From positions 62,001 to 126,000 of the forward strand of contig NZ_PQIG01000133.1 of the NCBI RefSeq assembly GCF_012349115.1: DNA of 64,000 nucleotides, given 5' to 3'. The notes beneath the pieces were generated by a model, which made no database searches, was not told where the DNA came from, and saw only the letters and a program-made list of their open reading frames with translations. Origin of the DNA: Rhizobium ruizarguesonis (GTDB lineage Bacteria; Pseudomonadota; Alphaproteobacteria; Rhizobiales; Rhizobiaceae). Within the stretch, counting starts at the first letter, position 1. Every line of letters starts with the position of its first letter. The position numbers and the translations under genes are program-made. Shown one piece after another: positions 1-8,144 of this stretch.

Positions 1-83
1 TCGACGGCGAGCGCGGACTTGCCGCTGGCGGTCGGCCCGGTTATCAGGATCGCATTCACTGTGCTCAGAAGGTTTTCCATCAT
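1..83 (-). CDS. miaA: tRNA dimethylallyltransferase, N-terminal fragment (runs off window)
   Basis: Reading leftward from 83, the first 27 codons begin MMENLLSTVNAILI and then give the P-loop GPTASGKSALAV. This is the N-terminal signature of MiaA, which transfers a dimethylallyl group to the N6 of A37 in tRNAs that read codons starting with U. Only the nucleotide-binding loop lies inside the window. Two in-frame ATG codons are possible, at 83 and 80. The one at 83 overlaps the start codon of the divergent serB gene, so the two genes share almost no intergenic space. Identification rests on a short but very characteristic stretch. Confidence 0.82.
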   Translation of the reverse strand, partial: MMENLLSTVNAILITGPTASGKSALAV

Positions 84-972
84 GGCCCTCGTTGCCACGC
101 TTGTTGCCAATCCGTCAAATCCCGTGCTGACACCCGAAATCGCCGAGCAGGCGGCCAAGGCCGTGAACGCTTCCGGTCTCTACTGGCTGGCCGACGGCAT
201 CGCCTGCGATATCGCGCTGCGTGACGGCACGGACGTGCAAACGGCCGAGGCCAATATCCTTGCCGTCATATCAAGCGCGCCGATCGACCTCGTCATCCAG
301 GAGCAGGAGACCCGCCGCAAGAAGCTGCTGATCGCCGACATGGATTCGACGATGATCGGCCAGGAATGCATCGACGAGCTCGCCGCCGAAGTCGGCCTGA
401 AGGAGAAGGTCGCCACCATCACCGCCCGCGCCATGAACGGCGAGATCGCCTTCGAGCCTGCCCTGCGTGAGCGTGTCGCCCTGCTGAAGGGCTTGCCGAT
501 ATCCGTCGTCGACGAGGTGATCGCCAAGCGCATCACGCTCACCCCGGGCGGCCCGGAACTGATCGCCACCATGAAGTCGAAAGGCCATTACACGGCGCTT
601 GTCTCCGGCGGTTTCACGGTTTTCACCAGCCGCATCGCCGCCACCCTCGGTTTCGACGAGAACCGCGCCAACACGCTGCTCGAAGACGGCGGCATTCTCT
701 CCGGCTTCGTCGCCGAACCGATCCTCGGCAAGCAGGCGAAGGTCGATGCGCTGAACGAGATTTCGGCCCGCCTCGGCATTTCGCCGGAAGAAGCGATCGC
801 CGTCGGTGACGGCGCCAACGATCTCGGCATGCTGCACCTCGCCGGCGCCGGCGTCGCCCTCCACGCCAAGCCGGCCGTCGCCGCCGAGGCGCAGATGCGC
901 ATCAACCACGGCGATCTGACCGCGCTGCTCTACATCCAGGGCTACCGGAAGACGGACTTCGTTTCCAGGTAA
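82..972 (+). CDS. serB: Phosphoserine phosphatase SerB
   Basis: SerB hydrolyses O-phospho-L-serine to serine, the last step of serine synthesis, in the cytoplasm. The 296-residue protein has a poorly conserved N-terminal part (about 1-75) and then a HAD phosphatase domain. The nucleophile motif DMDST is at residues 86-90, an SGGFT motif lies in the middle, and GDGANDLGML provides the C-terminal magnesium-binding aspartates. An ATG at 82 is chosen over an in-frame ATG at 19 because rhizobial homologues begin MALVATLVAN and the upstream region encodes miaA on the other strand. A hairpin terminator follows at 1133-1148. Family assignment is secure. Confidence 0.95.
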   Translation: MALVATLVANPSNPVLTPEIAEQAAKAVNASGLYWLADGIACDIALRDGTDVQTAEANILAVISSAPIDLVIQEQETRRKKLLIADMDSTMIGQECIDELAAEVGLKEKVATITARAMNGEIAFEPALRERVALLKGLPISVVDEVIAKRITLTPGGPELIATMKSKGHYTALVSGGFTVFTSRIAATLGFDENRANTLLEDGGILSGFVAEPILGKQAKVDALNEISARLGISPEEAIAVGDGANDLGMLHLAGAGVALHAKPAVAAEAQMRINHGDLTALLYIQGYRKTDFVSR

Positions 973-988
973 ACCGGTCGGACGACCT

Positions 989-1086
989 TTGATTGATAAG
1001 CAGTTGGACGAACTCCAGGCGCTGGAAAAGCGTCACGACGAGAATATCGACATCAGCGGATTTCTGAGGTGACCGACGAACCGTAG
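989..1086 (+). pseudogene. Remnant of a BrnA-like antitoxin C-terminus (frameshifted)
   Basis: Between serB and degP the plus strand reads LIDKQLDELQALEKRHDENIDIS from 989, then hits a stop in that frame. Shifting the frame at about 1060 continues with ISEVTDEP and a stop at 1084-1086. This pattern (a basic/acidic helix, then DE-IDIS, then I-EVTDE) resembles the short tail of BrnA/COG3514-type antitoxins. No start codon with a ribosome site, no DNA-binding part and no BrnT toxin are present. I read it as a decayed fragment; it could also be chance. Confidence 0.35.
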
Positions 1087-1126
1087 CGAATTGCGCGCAA
1101 AGGCAATCTGTACCGGCCTGGAAATC

Positions 1127-1154
1127 AAAAAAGAGCGGCTGACCGCTCCTTTTT
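1127..1154. terminator. Bidirectional terminator between serB and degP
   Basis: Six-base-pair stem GAGCGG/CCGCTC (1133-1138 with 1143-1148) and loop CTGA. An A-run precedes it and a T-run follows it, so it can end transcription of both convergent genes. Confidence 0.75.
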
Positions 1155-1157
1155 CGC

Positions 1158-2912
1158 TTATTCCATCGGCACCGCAACGAACCGCAGATCGCCATTCGCC
1201 GATGCGATCATCAGCTGGGCGTTGCGGCGCCCTTCCTGTTTCAGCGCCTGCACCTTGGCGGCGACCGCATCCGGTGACTTCATGAACTCCTGCGCCACCT
1301 CGACGATCACGTCGCCGGGCTTCAACCCCTTTTCGGCCGAGGCCGAGCCGGGCGTCACCTCTGTCACGACGACGCCGTCGACGCTCTCGGCGATGCCGAA
1401 GGCCTTGCGCGTCTCGGCGCTCAACAGCGACAGCGACAGCCCGAGCACGTTCTTCGGCGTTGCCGCATCCGGCGACACCTGGCCCTTATGCTGGTCGGGC
1501 GTACCCGGCGCTGGTTGGACCTGATCGCCGGTGTCAGGCTGGTCCATGTCGTTGTTCTCGCTAGGATCCGGGGTGATCACGCCGTCATCCTGCGAACCAT
1601 CGGGTCCTGAATCGTCGGATGCTGCCGCCTGATCGCTGTCCTCGAGCCGGCCGAGCTTCACCTTGACGGTCTGCTCCTTGCCGTCGCGCAGCACCACCAC
1701 GTCGACTTCCTTGCCGACCGTGCTTTCCGCCACGACGCGCGGCAGGTCGCGCATTTCGCTGACGGTCTTGCCGTCAAATTTCAAAATGACGTCGCCCGCC
1801 TTGATCGAGCCGTCATCAACCGGTCCACCCTTGATGACGCCGGCGACCAGCGCTCCCTTTGCTGTGTCGAGCCCGAGGCTGTCGGCGATATCGTCGGTCA
1901 CCGGCTGGATGCGCACGCCGAGCCAGCCGCGCCGCGTCTCGCCATATTCGCGCAGCTGGTCGACGACGCCGGAAGCAAGCTCCGACGGCACCGAGAAGCC
2001 GATACCGATCGAGCCGCCGCTCGGCGAAATGATCGCCGTATTGATACCAATCACTTCACCCTTCATGTTGAAAAGCGGACCGCCGGAATTGCCTTTGTTG
2101 ATCGCCGCATCCGTCTGGATGAAGTTGTCGTAGGGGCCGGCATTGATGTTGCGCCCGCGCCCGGAAATGATGCCGACCGTCACCGACCCGCCGAAGCCGA
2201 ACGGGTTGCCGATCGCCATCACCCAGTCGCCGATGCGCATGGTGCTGGAATCGCCGAATTTCACGGATTTCAGCGGCGTCTTCGGCTCGACCTTCAGCAC
2301 CGAAAGATCGGTTTTCGTATCGGTGCCGATCAGCTTCGCCTTGAGCTTCGAACCATTGGCGAAATTGATCTCGATATCGTCGGCGCCCTCGATCACGTGG
2401 TTATTGGTGACGATATAGCCGGCGGGATCGATGACAAAGCCGGAGCCGAGCGAACTGACATTGTGATTGCCGCCCTTGTTACCCTGCTGCTTGTTGAAGA
2501 AATCGTTGAAGAATTCCTGGAAAGGTGAGCCGTCAGGCGCGCGCGGCGCCGGGCCTGCACCCTCGTCGTCCTTCACATTCTGCGAGGTCGAGATGTTGAC
2601 CACGGCATCGAGCAGCCCCTCTGCGAGATCGGCGACCGAAGCCGGACCGCTGTTGGGCACGACGGCCTGGATCGGGGCGGCCTGCTGCGGTGCGGGAGCA
2701 GCCGTTTCCGGTGCAGCCGCGGCCGGCGGTGTGGGTGCGGGAGCAGTCGTTTCCGGAGTAGCCGGAGCGGGTGTCGTAACCCCGGGTGTGATCGTCTGAG
2801 GCGCGGCTTGCGCATAGGCGACCCCGTTCATGCCGGCATGCGCAAGAATTGCAGCGCTGGCCATAAGCGCGAGCGTTCGTCTGAAGGGCGAGCGAATCGT
2901 GGGGGCCATCAA
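1158..2912 (-). CDS. degP: DegP/HtrA-family periplasmic serine protease
   Basis: A Do-like endoprotease and chaperone that degrades or holds misfolded envelope proteins in the periplasm. The 584-residue protein starts with a signal peptide ending near AYAQA (residue 36), followed by a Pro/Ala-rich stretch to about residue 85. The trypsin-like domain shows the triad H172 (NNHVIEG), D202 (TDLSVLKV) and S276 (GNSGGPL). PDZ1 covers about 325-420. An unusually acidic Asp/Ser-rich linker spans about 424-486, and PDZ2 fills the C-terminus. It lies downstream of hflK-hflC in the same direction, but the terminator at 3051-3081 and a 194-bp gap suggest its own promoter. The exact paralogue name (degP, degQ or mucD) cannot be settled from sequence alone. 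Confidence 0.93.
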   Translation of the reverse strand: MMAPTIRSPFRRTLALMASAAILAHAGMNGVAYAQAAPQTITPGVTTPAPATPETTAPAPTPPAAAAPETAAPAPQQAAPIQAVVPNSGPASVADLAEGLLDAVVNISTSQNVKDDEGAGPAPRAPDGSPFQEFFNDFFNKQQGNKGGNHNVSSLGSGFVIDPAGYIVTNNHVIEGADDIEINFANGSKLKAKLIGTDTKTDLSVLKVEPKTPLKSVKFGDSSTMRIGDWVMAIGNPFGFGGSVTVGIISGRGRNINAGPYDNFIQTDAAINKGNSGGPLFNMKGEVIGINTAIISPSGGSIGIGFSVPSELASGVVDQLREYGETRRGWLGVRIQPVTDDIADSLGLDTAKGALVAGVIKGGPVDDGSIKAGDVILKFDGKTVSEMRDLPRVVAESTVGKEVDVVVLRDGKEQTVKVKLGRLEDSDQAAASDDSGPDGSQDDGVITPDPSENNDMDQPDTGDQVQPAPGTPDQHKGQVSPDAATPKNVLGLSLSLLSAETRKAFGIAESVDGVVVTEVTPGSASAEKGLKPGDVIVEVAQEFMKSPDAVAAKVQALKQEGRRNAQLMIASANGDLRFVAVPME

Positions 2913-3050
2913 GCTTCCTCATAAGGGGTACATGCGCACATTGAGCACCAGCATAAGGCGGAATGATGGAGGGCGAAATCACCTTTTCGCGAAATCCCCG
3001 TGCAATGTGACGTGGCCTCGCAAAAGCCAAATTATCTCGCCCATTCCACG

Positions 3051-3081
3051 AAAAAAGGGCCGGCACTCGGGCCGGCCCTTT
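3051..3081 (-). terminator. Terminator after hflC
   Basis: Eleven-base-pair stem AAAGGGCCGGC/GCCGGCCCTTT (3054-3064 with 3071-3081), loop ACTCGG, followed on the minus strand by a T-run. It ends the thyA-folA-hflK-hflC run before degP. Confidence 0.8.
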
Positions 3082-3106
3082 CATGATTGTCGGGGAATCC
3101 CCTGCT

Positions 3107-4063
3107 TCAATTCGTCCGCTGGGCAGGTGCCCCAGGCGCTGCCGGAGCCGGTACTGCCGGGCTTGCTGGCGACGACTGCAGGGTGCCGGCGGCATTGTCG
3201 AAATAGCGGAAGAATTCCGAATTCGGCGACAGCACCAGCGTCGTGTCCTGCGACGAGAGAGCAGAGGAATAGGCCGCCATCGAGCGATAGAACTCGAAGA
3301 AGGCTGGATCCTTGCTGAAGACTTCGGCGAAGACGCGGTTGCGGTCCGCATCGCCCTGGCCTCGAAGGATTTCCGCATCGCGCTGGGCGCCTGCGGTGAG
3401 CTCGACGACCTGACGGTCGGCGATGGCCCGGCGCCGCTGGCCTTCCTCATTGCCCTCCGCACGGATACGCTCGGCCTCAGCGAGGCGTTCCGAACGCATG
3501 GCATTATAGGTGTTGGGAGCAACTTCCGGTGAAAGGTCGGTGCGGCGGATGCGAACGTCGTCTATATGCAGACCGAGATTTTCGGCATCTGTGCGCAGAT
3601 CGTCGCGAATCTCCAGCATCATCGCGACACGCTCTTCCGAGAGCGCGGCATTGTAGTCACGCAGACCGTAGACGCGGCGAAGCGATGAATCGAGCTGCGC
3701 TCTCAACCGCGCTTCCGCGGCTTCGCGATCGCCCGATACCGTTTCGCGGAAGCGGCGGACATCCGAGATGTTATAGATCACGAAGGCATCGACATCGAAG
3801 GTTTGGCCGTCCTGGACCTGAACCCGGATATTGTCGAGATCGAGCCGCAGCGCCTGCTTTTCGACCAGCTGAACGCGGTCGGCATCCATGAAGCCGAAAG
3901 GCAGCTTGAAGTAAATGCCAGGCTCGGTCTTGACCGTCTGAATCTGTCCGAAACGGACGACGATGGCCTGCTCGCGCGCATTCACCACGAAGATGGACGA
4001 ATAGAGCCCGACCAGCACGAAGGCGAGGATGAGGAGAATGATGGGAAGTCTGTTCGATGTCAT
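3107..4063 (-). CDS. hflC: HflC, membrane protease modulator
   Basis: HflC forms a large ring with HflK on the periplasmic face of the inner membrane and modulates the FtsH protease. The 318-residue protein has one N-terminal membrane segment (about 7-27) directly followed by the SPFH/prohibitin domain starting VNAREQAIVVRFG. Long charged helices follow at about 170-260, with a Pro/Ala-rich tail. It starts 3 bp after the hflK stop, so the two are surely co-translated. Length is normal for the family. Confidence 0.95.
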   Translation of the reverse strand: MTSNRLPIILLILAFVLVGLYSSIFVVNAREQAIVVRFGQIQTVKTEPGIYFKLPFGFMDADRVQLVEKQALRLDLDNIRVQVQDGQTFDVDAFVIYNISDVRRFRETVSGDREAAEARLRAQLDSSLRRVYGLRDYNAALSEERVAMMLEIRDDLRTDAENLGLHIDDVRIRRTDLSPEVAPNTYNAMRSERLAEAERIRAEGNEEGQRRRAIADRQVVELTAGAQRDAEILRGQGDADRNRVFAEVFSKDPAFFEFYRSMAAYSSALSSQDTTLVLSPNSEFFRYFDNAAGTLQSSPASPAVPAPAAPGAPAQRTN

Positions 4064-4066
4064 GAC

Positions 4067-5149
4067 TCAACCTCCCTGCTGCGCCGGCTTGCCGAGCTCA
4101 TTGAGCGGCAGATAGGGCAGGACGCCCTGTTTCTCATCGATGATGACCTTCCGGGAATTCTTCAGCACCTGCTCCATCGTTTCGAGGTACAACCGCTTGC
4201 GGGTCACGTCAGGCGCCTTGGAATATTCGTCGTTGATCGCCGTGAAACGCTGCGCTTCACCTTCGGCCTCCTTCACGACACGGTCCTTGTAGGCGGCGGC
4301 ATCTTCACGGATTCGCGCCGCATCGCCTCGCGCCTGGCCGAGTTTCTGGTTGGTATAGCGATTGGCCTCTTCGATCGTGCTGTCGCGGTCACGGCCGGCA
4401 CGCTGCACTTCTTCGAAGGCATCGGCGACTTCGCGCGGCGGCGCCACGTTCTGGATCGTCACGCCGGTCACGGTCACGCCTGCACCGTAGCGGTTCATCG
4501 TGTCCTGCAGGATATTGAGCACATCCACTTCGATCGGCTGGCGATTGCTGCGGAAGGCGTCCTGCGCCGGACGCCGGCCGACGATTTCACGCATGGCACT
4601 GTCGGAAACCTGCTGCAGGGTCTCTGCCGGATTTTCGACATTGAAGAGATAGGCCTTCGGGTCACTCACCGTGTAAAAGACGGCGAACTGCACGTTAATG
4701 ACGCTCTTGTCGCTGGACAGCATCAGGCCATTCGAAGACGATGCCGAAGTCGCCCCGATATTCAGCTGCTGCACGGTCACCTTGACCGTTTCCACGGTTT
4801 CCATCGGCCACAGGTGGAAATGCAGGCCCGGCATCGAAATCTCGTCCTTCGGCTTGCCGAACCGCAGCTCGACGCCGCGTTCGTCCGGTTGCACGACGTA
4901 GATGCACTGGATCAGCCAGAAGACGGCGACGATCGCCGCGACGATCACCGCCACGCCGCCGTTGAAGCCGCCGGGAATGATGTTGCGCAGCTGGTCCTGG
5001 CCGCGCCGGATGATATCTTCCAGATCGGGCGGTCCGCCCTTGCCGCCGCCACCGCGCGGCCGGTTCGGCCCCTGTCCCCATGGTCCCTGATTATTACCGC
5101 CGCCGCCGCCCCAAGGGCCGCCGCCGCCATTCTGATTGCTCCAGGGCAT
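4067..5149 (-). CDS. hflK: HflK, membrane protease modulator
   Basis: Partner of HflC in the FtsH-controlling complex. The 360-residue protein begins MPWSNQNGGGG with a Gly/Pro/Asn-rich cytoplasmic tail (residues 1-45). One membrane segment follows at about 65-85 (VAVIVAAIVAVFWLIQCIYV), then an SPFH domain from VVQPDERGVELRFG and coiled-coil helices. The start at 5149 is preferred over an in-frame start at 5251 because a GAGG ribosome site lies 7 bases upstream and the extra residues are not family-like. It belongs to the thyA-folA-hflK-hflC run. Confidence 0.95.
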   Translation of the reverse strand: MPWSNQNGGGGPWGGGGGNNQGPWGQGPNRPRGGGGKGGPPDLEDIIRRGQDQLRNIIPGGFNGGVAVIVAAIVAVFWLIQCIYVVQPDERGVELRFGKPKDEISMPGLHFHLWPMETVETVKVTVQQLNIGATSASSSNGLMLSSDKSVINVQFAVFYTVSDPKAYLFNVENPAETLQQVSDSAMREIVGRRPAQDAFRSNRQPIEVDVLNILQDTMNRYGAGVTVTGVTIQNVAPPREVADAFEEVQRAGRDRDSTIEEANRYTNQKLGQARGDAARIREDAAAYKDRVVKEAEGEAQRFTAINDEYSKAPDVTRKRLYLETMEQVLKNSRKVIIDEKQGVLPYLPLNELGKPAQQGG

Positions 5150-5297
5150 CAAAACCTCGTTGTTCGTTAAGTCTCCACGCATCCGAAACCGTGGGGGCTG
5201 ACCGGCGGACGCGTTGGTGACCGTTATAGGTATCGCCGCATCGGCTTTCAACGCAGCGTGAGAAACTTGGTCAATTTAATTGGAAAATAGTTCATTT

Positions 5298-5816
5298 TCA
5301 GGCGTGTCGGCGTTCGTAGACGATGAAACGCGTGGGATAGCTGTCCTTCTCGCCGGCTGGAACCGCGATCGCCTCCCCTGCCTGCCAGATATCGGGATCG
5401 ATCGCGGGAAACGACGCGTCTCCGTCAAGATCGGCCTCGACATGCGTGATGCACATCCGGTCGGCAAGACCGATCGCCTGGGCATAAACCTGCCCACCGC
5501 CGAGAATGCAGATCTCGTCGACGCCGGTTTCGAGCGCCAGCCTTTCGGCCGCCTTTATCGCCTCGGGCAGCGAATGTGTCATGCTCACATCAGCATGGTC
5601 TATCGCCGCCTGCCGCGAAATGACGACGTTCGGTCGTCCCGGCAGTGGCTTGCCGATCGAATCGTAAGTCTTGCGGCCCATCACCACAGGCTTGCCCAAT
5701 GTCAGCGCCTTGAAGCGCTTGAGATCGCTCGAAAGCCGCCACGGCATGTCGCCGTCGCGGCCGATAATGCCGTTGCGAGCAACGGCGGCGATAATGGTCC
5801 TGCGGATGTCAGCCAT
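5298..5816 (-). CDS. folA: Dihydrofolate reductase
   Basis: Reduces dihydrofolate to tetrahydrofolate with NADPH. The 172-residue protein has the family's N-terminal NGIIGRDGDMPW motif (substrate and NADPH loop), VVMGRKTYDSIG with the cofactor-binding threonine, and ILGGGQVYAQ near the C-terminus. The ATG at 5816 starts MADIRRTIIAAVARN; an upstream in-frame start at 5861 would overlap thyA and adds non-homologous residues. The gene begins 13 bp after the thyA stop. That pairing makes sense because thymidylate synthase produces the dihydrofolate that this enzyme recycles. Confidence 0.96.
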   Translation of the reverse strand: MADIRRTIIAAVARNGIIGRDGDMPWRLSSDLKRFKALTLGKPVVMGRKTYDSIGKPLPGRPNVVISRQAAIDHADVSMTHSLPEAIKAAERLALETGVDEICILGGGQVYAQAIGLADRMCITHVEADLDGDASFPAIDPDIWQAGEAIAVPAGEKDSYPTRFIVYERRHA

Positions 5817-5829
5817 GAAATGTCCCGGA

Positions 5830-6624
5830 TCAGACGGCGATCGGCGCCTTGATGCTGGCATCGGCCTCGTAGCCGATCAGCTCGAAATCGTCGAAGGTGA
5901 AGCCGAAAATATCCTTCACATCAGGATTGATGCGCATGAACGGCAGCGGTTTCGGCCGGCGCGCCAGCTGCAGCTTCGCCTGGTCGAAGTGGTTGTGATA
6001 GAGATGGGCGTCGCCGAGCGTGTGGACGAAATCGCCAGGCTTCAGTCCGGTCACCTGAGCCACCATCATCGTCAGCAGCGCATAGGAGGCGATGTTGAAC
6101 GGCACGCCGAGGAAGATATCGGCCGAGCGCTGGTAGAGCTGGCAGGAAAGCTTGCCGTCAGCCACATAGAACTGGAACAGGCAATGGCAGGGCGGCAGCG
6201 CCATTTCGTCCACCTCGGCCGGATTCCAGGCCGAAACGATGTGGCGGCGCGAATTCGGGTTGTTGACGATGCCTTTGACCAGATTGGCGATCTGGTCGAT
6301 ATGGCCGCCGTCGGGCGCTGGCCAGGAGCGCCACTGGGCGCCGTAGACCGGCCCGAGATCGCCGTTTTCGTCGGCCCATTCGTCCCAGATCGAAACGCCG
6401 TTCTCCTTGAGATAGCGGATGTTCGTCTCGCCCTTCAGGAACCAGAGAAGCTCGTGGATGATCGAGCGCAGATGCAGCTTCTTCGTGGTGAGGACGGGGA
6501 AGCCCTCTTCGAGGTCGAAGCGCATCTGATGGCCGAAGACCGAACGCGTGCCGGTGCCGGTACGGTCGCCCCGGTCGGAGCCCTTTTCCATCACATGATT
6601 CAAGAGATCGAGATATTGCTTCAT
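5830..6624 (-). CDS. thyA: Thymidylate synthase ThyA
   Basis: Methylates dUMP to dTMP using methylene-tetrahydrofolate. The 264-residue length equals that of the classical bacterial enzyme. Visible features are the phosphate-binding DRTGTGTRSVFG near the N-terminus, the nucleophile C146 inside LPPCHCLFQFY, and the LYQRSADIFLGVPFNIASY block. It heads a minus-strand operon with folA, and hflK-hflC follow. The promoter should lie in 6625-6770, back to back with the tmRNA gene. Confidence 0.97.
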   Translation of the reverse strand: MKQYLDLLNHVMEKGSDRGDRTGTGTRSVFGHQMRFDLEEGFPVLTTKKLHLRSIIHELLWFLKGETNIRYLKENGVSIWDEWADENGDLGPVYGAQWRSWPAPDGGHIDQIANLVKGIVNNPNSRRHIVSAWNPAEVDEMALPPCHCLFQFYVADGKLSCQLYQRSADIFLGVPFNIASYALLTMMVAQVTGLKPGDFVHTLGDAHLYHNHFDQAKLQLARRPKPLPFMRINPDVKDIFGFTFDDFELIGYEADASIKAPIAV

Positions 6625-6770
6625 GTCGCGCTGATTCCGTTTCGGCTAATTTAAGCCTTCGGAACCGGGAAACCAATCACCGGCGGGCATTTTCCCAATG
6701 TTTCTGATGGGACGCATAACGCTTTTATGACGTTTGCCCTTTCCTTGGGCTGAGGAAACCACTATATCAC

Positions 6771-7090
6771 CCCTGTCGGCTTTCGGGCCGGCTATGGCGA
6801 TAAATGAGCGGTGTAATAAACCTATTGGACCCGGGGGCGGTACCCGGCGCCTCCACCAAAAACCGGCGGTCTTAAAGGCCGGCTTTTGATGGGGGCGAAA
6901 CAGGATCGACAAGGGTGTAAAGATCGTCTTTTTGCTCGGCATTGTACCGCCGTTATCGGGCTAAAATTGTAGTTGCAAACGACAACTATGCGGAAGCTCG
7001 TCTCGCTGCTTAATCGCGGTGTGACACTTCAATCAAAGTCCTAGTGGTTCGCACCTCTAGGCGGGGTCCGAAGGCACCTGGCAACAGAAG
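6771..7090 (+). ncRNA. ssrA: Two-piece (circularly permuted) tmRNA
   Basis: tmRNA frees ribosomes stalled on broken messages and adds a degradation tag. The order is permuted, as in alphaproteobacteria. The acceptor piece comes first and ends in CCA at 6856-6858. A short spacer (6859-6890) is to be processed out, then the coding piece begins GGGGGCGAAAC at 6891. The acceptor stem pairs GGGGGCG (6891-6897) with CGCCTCC (6848-6854). The T-arm has a 5-bp stem CCGGG/CCCGG (6831-6835 and 6843-6847) around the loop GGCGGTA. A resume codon GCA at 6975 opens the tag frame. A hairpin CCTAG...CTAGG follows at about 7040-7061. The two outer ends are approximate. Confidence 0.93.
6975..7013 (+). other. 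tmRNA tag reading frame (ANDNYAEARLAA)
   Basis: Codons GCA through TAA encode ANDNYAEARLAA and a stop. The C-terminal LAA is the ClpX recognition end, and the N-terminal half is where SspB-type adaptors bind. The tag matches the type known from Rhizobiales. Confidence 0.93.
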
Positions 7091-7225
7091 CCTTCACCTT
7101 CTCCCTGCCGCCGAAATCATGTATGCTGCTTAAAAACGTGACTCGGCTCCGGTCTTTCCCAAGGCGCCCGGACGTGGCATACAACCTTGTGAAAAGACTC
7201 CGAACCGACGAAAGACAGGAAAAGC

Positions 7226-7741
7226 ATGGGGCAGGATCATATCCGCTACGACATTCTGGCACAGGATGCACTTCGCGGCGTCATCCGCAAGGTTTTGGCG
7301 GAAGTCGCAGCTACGGGCCGCCTGCCCGGTGATCATCACTTCTTCATCACCTTCCTCACCGGCGCGACCGGCGTGCGGATCTCCCAGCACCTGAAGTCGA
7401 AATACCCCGAGCAGATGACCATCGTCATCCAGCACCAGTTCTGGGATATGAAGATCACTGAAACGCATTTCGAGATCGGCCTTTCCTTCTCGGACGTTCC
7501 GGAAAAGCTGGTCATCCCATTCAATGCGATCCGTGGTTTCTACGATCCCTCCGTCAACTTCGAGCTCGAATTCGATGTGCCTCTCGCCGACGGCGAGGAA
7601 TTGCCGTCCGGTGAAATCACCGCTTATCCGGTGGATGCTGTTGGAAAGCCCGACGACGCCGCGGGCGCAAAACCCACCGACGGCGAGGAGAAAAAACCGG
7701 GCTCCGTCGTCTCACTCGACTCCTTCCGCAAGAAGCAGTGA
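7226..7741 (+). CDS. sspB: SspB-family ClpXP adaptor (alphaproteobacterial type)
   Basis: SspB tethers ssrA-tagged proteins to the ClpXP protease and speeds their degradation. The 171-residue protein begins MGQDHIRYDILAQDALRGV. It contains the core FFITFLTGATGVRIS and IVIQHQFWDM strands of the SspB fold. An acidic, low-complexity linker follows, and it ends in GSVVSLDSFRKKQ, the kind of short basic/hydrophobic tail used to dock on ClpX. A ribosome site AGGAAA precedes the ATG. It is the first gene downstream of ssrA on the same strand. Confidence 0.93.
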   Translation: MGQDHIRYDILAQDALRGVIRKVLAEVAATGRLPGDHHFFITFLTGATGVRISQHLKSKYPEQMTIVIQHQFWDMKITETHFEIGLSFSDVPEKLVIPFNAIRGFYDPSVNFELEFDVPLADGEELPSGEITAYPVDAVGKPDDAAGAKPTDGEEKKPGSVVSLDSFRKKQ

Positions 7742-7744
7742 TTT

Positions 7745-7769
7745 AAAGGGAGGCCAAGCCTCCCTTTTT
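7745..7769 (+). terminator. Terminator after sspB
   Basis: Ten-base-pair stem AAAGGGAGGC/GCCTCCCTTT with a CAA loop and a trailing T-run. It separates sspB from the DUF4169 gene. Confidence 0.8.
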
Positions 7770-7791
7770 CATGGGGAAATCAGGCAACCGC

Positions 7792-7986
7792 ATGAGCGCC
7801 GAAATCATCAATCTGCGCCAGTTCCGCAAGAAGCAGGCCCGCTCCGAAAAGGAGCAGCAGGCCGAGCAGAACCGCATCTCCTTCGGCCGCACCAAGGCCG
7901 AAAAGCAACTGACCCGCAGCCTGAACGACAAGGCTGACAAAGCCCATCGCGACGGTCGAATCGAAACGGATGACGACGGCGCGTGA
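7792..7986 (+). CDS. DUF4169-family small protein
   Basis: A 64-residue, highly charged protein, MSAEIINLRQFRKKQARSE..., almost all Lys/Arg/Glu/Gln and probably one long helix. It matches the pattern of DUF4169 proteins, short alphaproteobacterial proteins of unknown role that start with M(S/A)-E-I-INLRQ-RK. The ATG at 7792 is preferred to one at 7771, because the latter lies inside the sspB terminator and adds residues not seen in the family. It stands just ahead of a ribbon-helix-helix gene, a common neighbour. Function unknown. Confidence 0.78.
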   Translation: MSAEIINLRQFRKKQARSEKEQQAEQNRISFGRTKAEKQLTRSLNDKADKAHRDGRIETDDDGA

Positions 7987-8092
7987 TGGTTTCACGCAAA
8001 GCTTGAAAACCGGAATAGATTCTGCGATCAGCCACTTGCGTGCTTTCCTTGAATCGATCCGCCAACCCACGCATGATTTGATGGAACGCCCC

Positions 8093-8124
8093 TAGCGCGT
8101 CCTCTCGGACGCACGGCGCTCTAA
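8093..8124. repeat. Short intergenic palindrome, GCGCGTC type (copy 1)
   Basis: TAGCGCGTCC-TCTC-GGACGCACGGCGCTCTA folds into a hairpin. It shares the pattern TAGCGCGTC-loop-GACGCRCGGCGCTCTA with the element at 8528-8569, so both are members of a rhizobial intergenic mosaic repeat. Confidence 0.6.
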
Positions 8125-8144
8125 CCGGGATGTGAAACCGCTTC

